Assembly (NCBI GenBank): GCA_016234485.1
Contig: JACRBL010000062.1
Span: 1 to 64,000, forward strand
Direction: 5' to 3'
Source: Chloroflexota bacterium
GTDB taxonomy: Bacteria > Chloroflexota > Anaerolineae > Anaerolineales > Villigracilaceae
Length of the DNA: 64,000 nucleotides
The stretch's first letter is position 1. Each line of letters begins with the position of its first letter. Below the pieces are notes generated by a model. That model had not been told where the DNA came from. It made no database searches and saw only the letters and a list, made by a program, of their open reading frames with translations. Shown piece by piece: positions 43,712 to 52,854 of this stretch. Made by a program: the position numbers and the translations under genes.

Positions 43712-45217
43712 TCACAAATTTAATAACAGGCGGACATCCTTCCAGACGATAACCAGCGCGACGATTCCGCCCGCGGACATTCCCAGCAGCGCGGTGACGA
43801 TCGCCCCGCCAGGCACGCCCCACGCGAGACCATAGGCGGTCGCGCCTCCGACGAGCGCGGCCGCCAGCCCGCGCATCACCGAACTACCCACGCGGATGGG
43901 TTCGTGCGTCCGATTGGACAGCCACTTGAAGAGGATGATGGCTTCGATCAGCAAGGCGATCTCCGCGAAGGCGATGACGGGCGCGCCGATCTCGCGGAAC
44001 AACGTCACGCCGACGATACCGATCCCGAGGAACATGACGAGGCGCAGAACCACCGCGTAGAGCGGGAACAACGGTTCCTTTCGGGCGTAGAACGAACGCG
44101 CCGCCACTTCATGGATGGTGAAGCCCGTCAACGTGAGCAGGTAGGCGCGCGTCGTCCATGTCACCAGCGTGGAAATAGATTCGTCGAAGCCGAAGACGCC
44201 GCGCACCAGCGGCGCGATGCCCGCGGCCATCACCGCCGCGATCGGGACGGTGAGCGCGATCAGCACGCGCAGGGCGCGTTCGACCGTGTCGCGGAATGCA
44301 GTCCAATTCCCGCGCGCCGCGAACTCCGAGAGGGTGGGGAGCATGGCGGTGGCGATGGCCGTCCCGAGGATGGTTTCGGGGACTTGCATAATCATCCAGC
44401 CGTAAGTGAGCGAGGTCACCGCGCCCACCTGGTCGAGCCGCGAAGCAAGGTTGTCGCGCGCCAGCACGATGAACTGGATTCCGCCCATCGTCAGCAGGCG
44501 CGGGATGATTAGTTTGATCGCTTCGATGAGTCCCGAATGGCGCAAGTCCAGCGCGGGAGTCCAGCGGAAGCCGAATTTGAACAGCGCGGGAATCTGAATG
44601 AGCAGGTGCATGGCCGCGCCGAGGATCACGCCGTAGACCAAGCCGTGGATGCCCCAGCGCGGGACGAAGAAAATCGCCCCGATGATCTGCCCGACGTTGT
44701 ACATGGTGGGCGCGAGCGCGGGCAGGGCAAAATGCTGGTTGGCTTGCAGACTCGCCATCACCAACCCGCTGATGGAGAAGATGATCGTCCCGATTAAGTT
44801 GAGGCGCATCAGTTCGGCCAGCAGGGCGCGTTGCTCCGCGCCGAAACCTGGCGCGATGCCGAGTTTGGCGTCTACGATGGGCTGGGCGAAGATCGCGATG
44901 AGGATGGCGAATCCGCCCGTGACGAGGAAGGCCACGTTGGCGACGCGCGAGAACAAGTCCCAGGCGGCGGCGCGGTCTTTGGTGGTCAGGTACTCGGTCA
45001 GCAGAGGGATGAAGGCCATCGCCAGAGCGCCGCCCGAAATGAGCGCGAACAAAACGTCGGGCAGGTTGTTGGCGGCGTTGAATGTGTCCAGCATGTGGAC
45101 TTCATCGGAATACTGCCGCGAGATGATACCCGCGCGCACGAACGCGAGAACCTTGTCGAGGAGGAAGAAGGCCGCGATGATGAGCGAGTTGCGGCTGACG
45201 CGGGAGAGTTTATTCAT
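43712..45217 (-). CDS. murJ: Lipid II flippase MurJ
   Basis: 501 residues from Met at 45217, which starts the usual MNKLSRVSRNSLIIAAFFLLDKVL; the frame extends to 45238 through a repeat. About 14 membrane helices. MurJ marks: FNAANNLPDVLFALISGGALAMAFIPLL, ILGTAIATAMLPTLSEFAARGN and an arginine-rich N-terminal end. It moves the peptidoglycan precursor across the membrane. Confidence 0.92.
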   Translation of the reverse strand: MNKLSRVSRNSLIIAAFFLLDKVLAFVRAGIISRQYSDEVHMLDTFNAANNLPDVLFALISGGALAMAFIPLLTEYLTTKDRAAAWDLFSRVANVAFLVTGGFAILIAIFAQPIVDAKLGIAPGFGAEQRALLAELMRLNLIGTIIFSISGLVMASLQANQHFALPALAPTMYNVGQIIGAIFFVPRWGIHGLVYGVILGAAMHLLIQIPALFKFGFRWTPALDLRHSGLIEAIKLIIPRLLTMGGIQFIVLARDNLASRLDQVGAVTSLTYGWMIMQVPETILGTAIATAMLPTLSEFAARGNWTAFRDTVERALRVLIALTVPIAAVMAAGIAPLVRGVFGFDESISTLVTWTTRAYLLTLTGFTIHEVAARSFYARKEPLFPLYAVVLRLVMFLGIGIVGVTLFREIGAPVIAFAEIALLIEAIILFKWLSNRTHEPIRVGSSVMRGLAAALVGGATAYGLAWGVPGGAIVTALLGMSAGGIVALVIVWKDVRLLLNL

Positions 45218-45231
45218 GGGTTGCATGTCAA

Positions 45232-45296
45232 AGGTCAAAAGTCGAAAGTCAAGGATGCGACCACCTGACGTTTGACCTTCGACTTTCGACTCCTAA
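45232..45296. repeat. GTCGAAAGTC-type inverted repeat
   Basis: AAGGTCAAAAGTCGAAAGTC at about 45231-45250 and TTTGACCTTCGACTTTCGAC at 45271-45290 form an inverted pair. Relatives lie within coding sequence at 62891-62921. Confidence 0.7.
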
Positions 45297-45481
45297 TGCT
45301 CGTGCGGCGGCGTTGCAGACGGAACGAAGCCTGGCAGTTTCTCCACGAGCATGTGCGGCTTGTGGATGAGAATCGGCAGGCATTGCGCGCAGATGTGCTG
45401 CGCTTCGCCTTTGAAGGTCAGGCTCAATAGGGGAGTCTGTTCGTCGGTCTTGTTGCAGTTAAGGCATTTGTTTTCAGTCAT
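45293..45481 (-). CDS. Small zinc-ribbon-like protein
   Basis: 62 residues from the Met at 45481, with GGAG about 8 bases before it. Cysteine pairs CLNCNK and CAQC, ends with Pro-Pro-His-Glu-His, a likely Zn ribbon plus metal-binding tail. No function known. Confidence 0.6.
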   Translation of the reverse strand: MTENKCLNCNKTDEQTPLLSLTFKGEAQHICAQCLPILIHKPHMLVEKLPGFVPSATPPHEH

Positions 45482-45510
45482 GGGAGTCTCCAATTGAATT
45501 CTTGTAAAAA

Positions 45511-45582
45511 TCTCTTATTGTTTGCCCAGCAGTTGCACTGCTGGGCGTTCAAACATTGCCGTTTATGCAAGTGATCTAATTT
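45511..45582. repeat. CCCAGCAGTTGCACTGCTGG repeat, second copy
   Basis: The hairpin at 45525-45544 is identical to 12640-12659. The flanks (TCTCTTATTGTT left, TTTATGCAAG right) also match, so the whole unit is one element type. Confidence 0.8.
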
Positions 45583-45613
45583 GGAACGGCAGATTGTAAT
45601 TTAGAAATCGAAA

Positions 45614-46405
45614 TTAAAACGTCCCTTTGATGATGCCGCCGTCTACGGGCAACGCGACGCCGTGGACATATGACGCGACGGGCGAGAGCAAGAACGCGGC
45701 CGCGGCGCCGAACTCTTCGGGCCTGCCCATGCGTCCCAGCGGAATTTCCGCGACGATCTTGGCCGCTTCCTGTTCGACGGTGGTGTTGTTGTTCTTGGCG
45801 CGGAAGGCCAGCAGTTCTTCCACGCGCTCGGTCACTGTCCAACCAGGCAGGATGGAATTGAAACGGATTCCGTCCTTGCCGAGTTCCATCGCGAGCGTTT
45901 TCATCATGCCGACGGTGGCTGCGCGCACGCTGTTGGAAATGAGCAAGTTGGGGATCGGCTGTTTGACCGAATAAGACGTGACCGCCAACACACTGGCGGC
46001 CTGCGATTTTTTCAAGTGTGGCAATGCGGCTTTGATGAGTCGGAGGTGCGACATGAACGAGAGTTCGATGCCTTTTTGCCAGGCGGATTCATCGAGCGTT
46101 TCCATCGTGCCAGGCATGGGGCCGCTTGAATTGGTGACAAGTAAATCAAGACCGCCCAACGCTTCGACGGTCTGCGCGACCAACTGCGCGGGGACTTCGG
46201 CCTGGCTCACGTCCCCCGCGAGACCGAGGACGGACGCGCCTGCCTCCCGTCCGATCCGCTCCGCCGCCGCCTTGACCTTATCCGTGTCGCGGCCGTTGAC
46301 GACGACGCGGCATCCCTCGCGGGCGAGCGCGAGAGCGGTGGCATATCCCAGTCCGCGTGAGGAGCCAGCGACCAATGCAATCTTGTTTTTGAGGCCTAAA
46401 TCCAT
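45614..46405 (-). CDS. SDR-family protein lacking the catalytic Tyr/Lys
   Basis: 263 residues from ATG 46405, with GGAG 6 bases upstream; a longer frame has no ribosome site. Rossmann loop AGSSRGLGYATALA, the NGRD NADP contact and TNSSGP in place of NNAG. In the active site the serine region TSYSVKQPIPNLLI is followed by SNSVRAA where YxxxK is expected. The same pattern is known in a subgroup of SDRs, probably with altered chemistry or a non-catalytic role. Ends GVALPVDGGIIKGTF. Confidence 0.85.
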   Translation of the reverse strand: MDLGLKNKIALVAGSSRGLGYATALALAREGCRVVVNGRDTDKVKAAAERIGREAGASVLGLAGDVSQAEVPAQLVAQTVEALGGLDLLVTNSSGPMPGTMETLDESAWQKGIELSFMSHLRLIKAALPHLKKSQAASVLAVTSYSVKQPIPNLLISNSVRAATVGMMKTLAMELGKDGIRFNSILPGWTVTERVEELLAFRAKNNNTTVEQEAAKIVAEIPLGRMGRPEEFGAAAAFLLSPVASYVHGVALPVDGGIIKGTF

Positions 46406-46481
46406 AAATATCTCCGTTATAACGTTTGAATGTTTGTAAGTTGGCAGGTTTCGATATTCCAACCTTCGAACCTTCCAACAT

Positions 46482-46763
46482 TTAAACGATTTCTATCTTT
46501 TGATCAATCACATCGCCATCCCTCCAATTGGCTTCCACCCATTTTGCCACACTTTGCAGGGATTGACGCGCGACGACCGCGTCGGAATTGACCAGCGCGC
46601 AGGCGATGATGGACTCTGTCCATTTATCCTGCAAGTCCATCTCCGCGACGGAGACGTTGAATTCCTTGTGCAGGCGCGCCAGCAGAGGTTTGAGCCGTCC
46701 GCGCTTTTCTTTGAGCGAGGAGCAGGCAGGGAGGCGGAGGTGGATGGTGAGTTGTCCGAGCAT
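46482..46763 (-). CDS. DUF503 (YlxP-like) protein
   Basis: 93 residues from the Met at 46763, the normal size. MLGQLTIHLRLPACSSLKEKRGRLKPLLARL followed by FNVSVAEMDLQDKW is diagnostic of DUF503. In some genomes it lies beside rbfA and may assist ribosome work; here it is next to thrC, divergent. Confidence 0.88.
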   Translation of the reverse strand: MLGQLTIHLRLPACSSLKEKRGRLKPLLARLHKEFNVSVAEMDLQDKWTESIIACALVNSDAVVARQSLQSVAKWVEANWRDGDVIDQKIEIV

Positions 46764-46841
46764 GGGTTTTTGTTGAGATTGAGATGGAGAAATTATACAC
46801 GGCTTCATATCGGGTAAAATCAGGCCAAGGAAATTGCAGTC

Positions 46842-48110
46842 ATGTCAAAATTCATTGGCTATCGCTGTTCGATGTGTGGGACGGAATACCTGCCCGGTCA
46901 GGTGACGTATACCTGTCCGCGCGACGGGGGCAATTTGGACGTGGAGCTGGATATCAAAAAGATCAAGAAGAAATACCAGCCCGAAGACCTCGCCAGCCGC
47001 GGCGATCATTCGTTGTGGCGCTACGAGCCGCTGTTGCCTGTGTCCATCCCGAAAGGGGAGGCGACTCCGCTCCACTTCGCGGGCTGGACGCCTGTCTTTC
47101 AGTTGCCGCGTCTCGCTTCGGAACTCGGCTTGAAACACCTCTGGCTCAAGGACGAGTCGCGCAACCCGTCCGCTTCGTTCAAGGATCGCGCCTCCGCTAT
47201 TTTGGTGGCGCGCGCACAGGAGATTCAGGCTGAGGTGGTGGTCACCGCGTCCACGGGCAACGCGGGCGCAGCGTTGGCCTGCATGGCCGCCGCCGTCGGG
47301 CAGAAGGCCATCATCTTCGCGCCCAAGTCCGCGCCGCCCGCGAAGGTGGCGCAACTGCTCGTCTTCGGCGCGAAGGTCATCCTCGTGGACGGGACGTACG
47401 ACGACGCCTTCGATCTCACCGTGAAAGCCGCGGACGAGTTTGGCTGGTATTGCCGCAACACGGGCTACAATCCATTTACCGCGGAGGGCAAAAAGACCGC
47501 CGCTTTTGAAATTTGGGAATGGTGGATGGAAGCCCATCGCGACTGGCACAAAGAAGATAGCCATCTCGACGATCATTCGCCGCTTTCCATTTTTGTCTCG
47601 GTGGGCGATGGCAACATCATTTCGGGCATCCACAAGGGATTTAAAGACCTGCTCCAACTCGGTTGGATTCCCAACATGCCGCGCATCATCGGCGTACAGG
47701 CCGAGGGATCAGCCGCCATCAGCAACGCCTTTCATTTGGGAACCGAAACGATCACGCCCGTTTCGGCCACAACCATCGCCGATAGTATCTCTGTGGATTT
47801 GCCGCGTGACGGCGTGCGCGCCGTCCGTGCCGCGCAGGAAACAGGCGGGACGTACATCACCGTCCCCGACGATGAGATCATTCAGTCCATCGCGCAACTC
47901 GGACGGATGGGCGTCTTTGCCGAACCGGCCGGGGCCACCGCGTACGCTGGTCTGGTACGCGCGGCCCGCGCGGGCGTGGTGCGAAGCGACGATCCCGTTC
48001 TCGTGTTGAATACGGGCAGCGGACTCAAAGACGTCCGCGCCGCGATGAAGGCCGTCGTCGAAGCGCCGATCATCGAACCGACCCTGGAGGCATTAAAGAA
48101 AATTTTATGA
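46842..48110 (+). CDS. thrC: Threonine synthase
   Basis: 422 residues. PLP enzyme that makes threonine from O-phosphohomoserine. N-terminal zinc-ribbon-like part with CSMCG and YTCPRDGGNL, PLP Lys in SASFKDRAS (about residue 114), phosphate loop TASTGNAGAALA and the C-terminal NTGSGLKD. The length fits the short type. The AI-2E transporter gene overlaps its stop by 4 bases (ATGA). Confidence 0.9.
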   Translation: MSKFIGYRCSMCGTEYLPGQVTYTCPRDGGNLDVELDIKKIKKKYQPEDLASRGDHSLWRYEPLLPVSIPKGEATPLHFAGWTPVFQLPRLASELGLKHLWLKDESRNPSASFKDRASAILVARAQEIQAEVVVTASTGNAGAALACMAAAVGQKAIIFAPKSAPPAKVAQLLVFGAKVILVDGTYDDAFDLTVKAADEFGWYCRNTGYNPFTAEGKKTAAFEIWEWWMEAHRDWHKEDSHLDDHSPLSIFVSVGDGNIISGIHKGFKDLLQLGWIPNMPRIIGVQAEGSAAISNAFHLGTETITPVSATTIADSISVDLPRDGVRAVRAAQETGGTYITVPDDEIIQSIAQLGRMGVFAEPAGATAYAGLVRAARAGVVRSDDPVLVLNTGSGLKDVRAAMKAVVEAPIIEPTLEALKKIL

Positions 48111-49285
48111 ACCATCATTGGTCTTCCAACGCCCGCTATTTTATGGGCGGGCTGGGTTTAATTTTTATTGTTTTTGTCGGCTGGCAGATTCGCGAAATTT
48201 TCACGCCGCTCATCACGGCGGGTTTGGTGGCGTATATTTTCTATCCGTTCGTGGAACTCTTCCGTCGCCGCTTCAAACTGAGCCAGGGCGCGGCTTCGCG
48301 CATTGTCTTTTTTTTCAGCCTGACGTTGATGATCGCCGTCCCCCTTTCGCTCGCGCCCACGCTGGCGCGCGAAGTGCAGGTGGTGGCGAACGATCTTTTG
48401 CGAACGGTGGAAGAATTGGAAGTGTTGCTCGCGCAACCCGTCATCATTGCCAACCAGGAATTGCACTTCAACACCATCATCCCCGATTTTCGCGAATCGC
48501 TTACCACTGTCCTCGAAGTCCTGCCTGAAGACGCGTTGCTCCTGCTCGAAACCACCTCGCGCGGCACGCTCTGGTTTTTGGTGGTCATTGTCAGCGTTTA
48601 TTATTTCATGACCGATTGGGACAAACTGCGCGACTGGTTCATCAGCCTCGCGCCCGCTGATTACCAGCACGATATCTGGCGCATCTATCGCGAAATTAAG
48701 GCCGTGTGGATGGGCTACCTGCGCGGCCAATTAACGTTAATGACCATTGTTGCCATCGTCTTTGGAATCATCTGGAGTATCATCGGCCTGCCTGGCGCGA
48801 TCTTGCTCGGTTTTCTGGCGGGCCTCTTCAGCCTCATCCCCGATGTCGGTCCATTTGCGGCCACCGTGCTGGCGCTCATCGTCGCGTTGCTCGAAGGTTC
48901 CAACTATTCATGGATGCCCCAGAATAATCTTGTCTTTGCGCTCATCGTCGCGGGCCTCTACGTCGTCCTCATCAACATCAAAAACATCTGGCTCCGTCCG
49001 CTTATCTATGGGCGCAGCGTTCATATGCACGAGGGCATCGTCTTCGTCTCCATCATCGCGGCGGTCATCTTCACGGGCATCCTGGGCGCGTTCATCGTCG
49101 TCCCCGTCCTCGCTTCTCTTGGCGTGATCGGACGCTACATCCATGCGAGACTTCTGGGACTCCCCGCGTTCGACGACGAACCCCCCGCCTCCCACCCTGA
49201 CCTCGAGAGGGCCGCGCCGCCAGAGGCCGAATCCACGCCCAAGCCGAATCTCCCCGCCCGCGCCCGCAGTGTGGATGAATCCTAA
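48107..49285 (+). CDS. AI-2E-family transporter/permease
   Basis: 392 residues, about seven to eight helices. Family marks: [15 protein letters not shown], the periplasmic or cytosolic middle loop, [18 protein letters not shown] and [22 protein letters not shown], and the C-terminal [23 protein letters not shown]. Members move small molecules (AI-2, Na+/H+, amino acids). The C-terminal 45 residues are disordered and Pro-rich. Confidence 0.88.
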   Translation: MNHHWSSNARYFMGGLGLIFIVFVGWQIREIFTPLITAGLVAYIFYPFVELFRRRFKLSQGAASRIVFFFSLTLMIAVPLSLAPTLAREVQVVANDLLRTVEELEVLLAQPVIIANQELHFNTIIPDFRESLTTVLEVLPEDALLLLETTSRGTLWFLVVIVSVYYFMTDWDKLRDWFISLAPADYQHDIWRIYREIKAVWMGYLRGQLTLMTIVAIVFGIIWSIIGLPGAILLGFLAGLFSLIPDVGPFAATVLALIVALLEGSNYSWMPQNNLVFALIVAGLYVVLINIKNIWLRPLIYGRSVHMHEGIVFVSIIAAVIFTGILGAFIVVPVLASLGVIGRYIHARLLGLPAFDDEPPASHPDLERAAPPEAESTPKPNLPARARSVDES

Positions 49286-49290
49286 TACCC

Positions 49291-50223
49291 ATGAAAATCA
49301 CCTACTCCATCGTCGCTCCCATCTACAACGAGATCGAAAACCTGCCCAACCTCTATCGCCGCGTCTCCGACGTGATGGACTCCTCCGGCCAGCTCTGGGA
49401 ACTCATCCTCGTGGACGACGGCTCCACCGACGGCTCCACCGACAAGATCCGCGAACTCGCCAAGAACGACAAGCGCGTCCGCCCTGTCATCTTTGCGCGC
49501 AACTTTGGCCACCAGGTCGCCATCACCGCTGGCTGGGACTACGCCCGCGGCGACGCGATCGTCATCATAGACGCCGACCTGCAAGACCCGCCCGAAGTGA
49601 TCCTGCAACTCGCCGATAAATGGCGCGAGGGATATGAGGTGGTTTACGCTGTCCGCTCTGAGCGCGAAGGCGAAACCTGGTTCAAGAAGACCACCGCCGC
49701 CATCTTCTATCGCCTGATCCACTGGATTACCGACGTGAAAATCCCCGTGGACACAGGCGACTTCCGCCTGATGGATCGCAAAGTGGTGGACGTGCTGAAA
49801 CAAATGAAAGAGCGCCACCGCTTCCCGCGCGGCATGTCCGCCTGGGTGGGCTTCAAACAGATCGGCGTCGAATACAAACGCGCCGCCCGCGTTGCTGGCA
49901 CGACGAAATATCCATTCAAGAAAATGTTTAAGTTGGCGCTCAATGCCATTACGGGCTTTTCCTATTTCCCGTTGCAGGTCGCCACGTATTTCGGATTCGT
50001 CTCCGCGGGCATCGCAATCATTGCAATTCCAATCGTCGCCATCCTGCGTATGACGGGTTTGCATCTCTTTGAGGGACAAACCACCACGCTCGTTTCCGTG
50101 TTGTTCCTGGGTGGCGTGCAACTTATCTCGCTTGGCATTCTCGGCGAATACATCGGCAGGCTTTATGATGAAGCCAAAGGACGTCCGCTTTACATCGTCC
50201 GCGAAGCGCCAGACGATAAGTAG
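49291..50223 (+). CDS. Glycosyltransferase family 2 (DPM1/GtrB-like)
   Basis: 310 residues. GT-A domain (1-225): [29 protein letters not shown] (metal and UDP), [22 protein letters not shown]. Two helices (about 230-290) anchor it, as in the polyprenyl-phosphate glycosyltransferases GtrB/DPM1. Probably links a sugar to undecaprenyl phosphate. A hairpin terminator follows. Confidence 0.88.
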   Translation: MKITYSIVAPIYNEIENLPNLYRRVSDVMDSSGQLWELILVDDGSTDGSTDKIRELAKNDKRVRPVIFARNFGHQVAITAGWDYARGDAIVIIDADLQDPPEVILQLADKWREGYEVVYAVRSEREGETWFKKTTAAIFYRLIHWITDVKIPVDTGDFRLMDRKVVDVLKQMKERHRFPRGMSAWVGFKQIGVEYKRAARVAGTTKYPFKKMFKLALNAITGFSYFPLQVATYFGFVSAGIAIIAIPIVAILRMTGLHLFEGQTTTLVSVLFLGGVQLISLGILGEYIGRLYDEAKGRPLYIVREAPDDK

Positions 50224-50241
50224 AGTTTGATTCGGGTTGTG

Positions 50242-50280
50242 ACAAAAATATTCCCGCACATGAAGCGGGAATATTTTTGT
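50242..50280. terminator. Terminator after the glycosyltransferase gene
   Basis: ACAAAAATATTCCCGC (50242-50257) pairs with GCGGGAATATTTTTGT (50265-50280), followed by Ts. Confidence 0.9.
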
Positions 50281-50382
50281 TTAATCGCTTGGGGGAAATC
50301 TTAAATTTTAACATTCATGTATTCGAATCGTTTTTATGCGCGTCAATGTTTTAAGACAATTGCAAACTCAAAAATATTGCAA

Positions 50383-50419
50383 TTCAATTTGATTCCATGA
50401 ATAATTGAATTAAATTGAA
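50383..50419. promoter_or_regulatory. AT-rich inverted repeat upstream of ATP-grasp gene 1
   Basis: TTCAATTTGATTC (50383-50395) and GAATTAAATTGAA (50407-50419) pair at 12 of 13 positions. TTAAATTGAATC within it (50410-50421) is identical to a site before ATP-grasp gene 2. A weak TTGCAA (50377-50382) with ATAATT (50401-50406) overlaps it, so binding there could repress. Function inferred. Confidence 0.5.
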
Positions 50420-50448
50420 TCGAATGGATCGCGTGAAAGGAGTATTGA

Positions 50449-51450
50449 ATGAAAATATGTGTATTGTACGATCCAACGTTCGAGCCAATCATTCCCGATT
50501 ACTTTACTGGTCTCGATTGGGAGTTGGTCAATGTCGAAAGACCGTCGTTTGATTTTCTTCACGAACTTTCCAGCGGAAAACAATACGACGTTTACTTCAA
50601 CCTGTGCGACGGCGCGTTGGACGAGGATCGCCCAGGCCTAGACGTGGTGGAAGCGCTGGAGCGCTTGAACCTGCCGTTCACAGGGGCGGACAGTCAATTC
50701 TACAGTCCGACACGCGAGCAGATGCAATCCGTTGCGGAGATTCAGGGAGTGGGATTCGCACGCGGTTTCCATGTCAAATCTTTGCGCGATCTTTCCGAAG
50801 CCAGAAAACTCCGCTATCCCTTGATGGTCAAACATCCGAATAGCTACGGCAGCGCGGGCATGACGCGCGAGTCGCGCGTGGAAACGCCCCAGCAGTTGCG
50901 CGTCCAGGCCGAGCGAATGCTGGAACTCTACGGCGGCGCCCGCGTGGAGGAGTTCATCGAAGGCCCTGAATTCACCTGTCTCGTGGTGGACAACCCCGAA
51001 GATCTGGCGTCTCCGTTCGCGTACCCGCCAGGGATGGTGGTCTTCCCGCAGGGAGAAACCTTCCTTCACACGGACGCCAAGTGGATGGAGTTGGCGCTCA
51101 TCAAACGCGTGAAGGATGCCGAGTTGTCCGCGCGGATTCAGGACATGACGAAAAAATTATTCATCGGTCTCGGCGGCGTGGGGTATGGACGCGCCGACAT
51201 CCGCATGGATGCTGACGGTGAATTGTTCGCGCTGGAGATCAATCCAAATTGCGCCTTGTTGTATCGTCTCGAAGATATGGGTCCCGCGGATATTCCGATC
51301 ACATTCGACCCCGACGGCCATCGCGGATTCTTCGATCGCATCTTCCGTTCCGCGATCCTACGCCACCAAATGCGGATTCCAATTGTGGCGCCGCGTCGTC
51401 CGCGTGTATCGGTTGAAAAAAGCCGCGTCCAAAAATCAGCGCATAATTGA
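50449..51450 (+). CDS. ATP-grasp ligase (D-Ala-D-Ala-ligase-like), copy 1
   Basis: 333 residues, with AAGGAG about 7 bases before the ATG. N-terminal substrate domain (YDVYFNLCDGALDEDRPG, LNLPFTGADSQFYSPTRE); central ATP-binding MVKHPNSYGSAGMTRESRV, EEFIEGPEFTCLVV; C-terminal Mg2+ site RADIRMDADGELFALEINPN. It would join two carboxyl/amino substrates with ATP use. The fold is as in DdlA, but the substrate pocket differs and no peptidoglycan gene is adjacent. A second copy lies 319 bases downstream. Confidence 0.8.
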   Translation: MKICVLYDPTFEPIIPDYFTGLDWELVNVERPSFDFLHELSSGKQYDVYFNLCDGALDEDRPGLDVVEALERLNLPFTGADSQFYSPTREQMQSVAEIQGVGFARGFHVKSLRDLSEARKLRYPLMVKHPNSYGSAGMTRESRVETPQQLRVQAERMLELYGGARVEEFIEGPEFTCLVVDNPEDLASPFAYPPGMVVFPQGETFLHTDAKWMELALIKRVKDAELSARIQDMTKKLFIGLGGVGYGRADIRMDADGELFALEINPNCALLYRLEDMGPADIPITFDPDGHRGFFDRIFRSAILRHQMRIPIVAPRRPRVSVEKSRVQKSAHN

Positions 51451-51584
51451 TGTGCGCGATTCAGGCGCGGACTCAAAAGTCTCCGACTTTCGAGTAAGGC
51501 AGGATGCGATGCGTTTCAATTCGCTCTGCAAACTTTTTGTGCGCGTGAAGCGAATGGATGAATGCGTTCATCAGATTGTCAAAG

Positions 51585-51612
51585 AAAAAATCCCGCGTAC
51601 GCGGGATTTTTT
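51585..51612. terminator. Terminator after ATP-grasp copy 1
   Basis: AAAATCCCGCG and CGCGGGATTTT form a near-perfect palindrome with the central GTAC, followed by a run of Ts. Confidence 0.85.
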
Positions 51613-51634
51613 TTACAAAACCGACGAAGAAAAT

Positions 51635-51673
51635 ATTTTAAATTGAATCCATGTGAATCATTCAATGTAAAAT
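51635..51673. promoter_or_regulatory. AT-rich inverted repeat upstream of ATP-grasp gene 2
   Basis: ATTTTAAATTGAAT (51635-51648) pairs with ATTCAATGTAAAAT (51660-51673) at 13 of 14 positions. TTAAATTGAATC (51638-51649) matches the site upstream of gene 1. It lies about 28 bases upstream of the -35 box, a position that suits an activator. Confidence 0.5.
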
Positions 51674-51700
51674 TTTAAGGTAATTGATAGTCAAAAAGCA

Positions 51701-51730
51701 TTGTCATCGCAAAGAATTGTGGAATAATAC
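51701..51730 (+). promoter_or_regulatory. Promoter of ATP-grasp gene 2
   Basis: TTGTCA (51701-51706), 18 bases, TAATAC (51725-51730). GAGG about 5 bases before ATG 51770 supplies the ribosome site. Confidence 0.6.
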
Positions 51731-51769
51731 AAAGAGTAAAAAAATAATTTCGATTCATATTGAGGTCCA

Positions 51770-52789
51770 ATGAGAGTTTGTGTTTTGTCTGACGAAGCGT
51801 TCGGGAATTATTCTCCCGAAATCCATTTGAAAAACCACGAATGGAAACTATACAACGTAAAACTTCCCGCGTACGATTTCATTCGCGAGATTGCGATGCG
51901 CGAAACGTACGATGTGTATCTTAACCTTTGCGACGCCGCCGAAGATGAGATTGGCCGTCCAGGCATAGACGTGATCTACGCGCTCGAAGCGCTGAACCTG
52001 CCGTTCACAGGATCCGATAGTCAATTCTACGCGCCAACGCGCGAGAGTATGCAGGCGCTGGCCGATAAAAAAGGAATCGGTTTCGCACGCGGCGTTTTGG
52101 TGAAGGATGGAGAGAACATCCTCGCAAAAGTCAGCGACGCTGGTTTCCGCTATCCGATGATTGTCAAGCATCACGATAGTTATGCCAGTGCGGGTATGAC
52201 GCGCGATAGTCGCGTGGAAAACGCGAAGCAGTTGCGCGTTCAATTCGAGAAGATGGCTTCGCAGTATGGCAGCGCACGCATCGAAGAGTTCATCGAAGGA
52301 CGCGAGTTCACCTGTCTCGTCGCGGATAATCCCGACAATCTCGACGAGCCGTACGTGTATCAACCCGTGGAGATTATCTTTCAGCAAGGCGAAACCTTCA
52401 AGCATTGGGCGATGAAGTTCGATGCCGAAGCCTCGGTGGATATGGATTTGGAATTTGTCACTGAACCTGCCCTGGCGCGCCGCATCAAAACCATGGTCAG
52501 GAAAATGTTTGTGGCGATGGGCGGCGTTGGCTATGGCCGCGCCGATCTCCGCATGGACAAAGACGGCAACCTTTTCATGCTCGAGATGAACTCCAACCCA
52601 TGCCTGCTCAACATGGAGGAGGACTTCACCTCTGGCGATTACATGATGCAGGAAGATCCAGGCGGCGTGGAAGGTTTCCTCGATCGCATTTTCCGGTCTG
52701 GGATTCAACGCCTGGAGATGCGCATGATGCCTGTCCCCGTGCAGTTGCCGCGGCGACGCAAGTTGGAACCAGCGCTGGTTCGTAAGTAG
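51770..52789 (+). CDS. ATP-grasp ligase (D-Ala-D-Ala-ligase-like), copy 2
   Basis: 339 residues. Same order as copy 1: YDVYLNLCDAAEDEIGRPG, LNLPFTGSDSQFYAPTRES, MIVKHHDSYASAGMTRDSRV, EEFIEGREFTCLVA, RADLRMDKDGNLFMLEMNSNP. By eye the two are roughly half identical and collinear. The substrate domain and the FQQGETFKHWAMKFDAEA segment differ most, so they may use different substrates. It has its own promoter and terminator. Confidence 0.8.
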   Translation: MRVCVLSDEAFGNYSPEIHLKNHEWKLYNVKLPAYDFIREIAMRETYDVYLNLCDAAEDEIGRPGIDVIYALEALNLPFTGSDSQFYAPTRESMQALADKKGIGFARGVLVKDGENILAKVSDAGFRYPMIVKHHDSYASAGMTRDSRVENAKQLRVQFEKMASQYGSARIEEFIEGREFTCLVADNPDNLDEPYVYQPVEIIFQQGETFKHWAMKFDAEASVDMDLEFVTEPALARRIKTMVRKMFVAMGGVGYGRADLRMDKDGNLFMLEMNSNPCLLNMEEDFTSGDYMMQEDPGGVEGFLDRIFRSGIQRLEMRMMPVPVQLPRRRKLEPALVRK

Positions 52790-52797
52790 AAAAAGAG

Positions 52798-52829
52798 AAA
52801 CGCGCAGGAGAAATCCTGCGCGTTTTTTT
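52798..52829. terminator. Terminator after ATP-grasp copy 2
   Basis: AAACGCGCAGGA (52798-52809) pairs with TCCTGCGCGTTT (52814-52825), followed by Ts. Confidence 0.9.
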
Positions 52830-52854
52830 ATTGTAGGCGGAATGTTATTCAGAC

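Larger units (their letters stand above)
51451..51769. other. Spacer between the ATP-grasp copies: repeat, terminator, inverted repeat and promoter
   Basis: Contains the single-hairpin relative of the 16.3-kb repeat (51469-51496), a terminator AAAATCCCGCG/CGCGGGATTTT at 51585-51612, the inverted repeat ATTTTAAATTGAAT (51635-51648)/ATTCAATGTAAAAT (51660-51673) and TTGTCA (51701-51706) - 18 - TAATAC (51725-51730). No gene seen. Confidence 0.6.

Noticed and set aside
50449..52789. ATP-grasp pair as D-Ala-D-Ala ligases of cell-wall synthesis
   Set aside because: Two adjacent copies with own regulation and no peptidoglycan neighbours; the fold is shared but the role is not supported.
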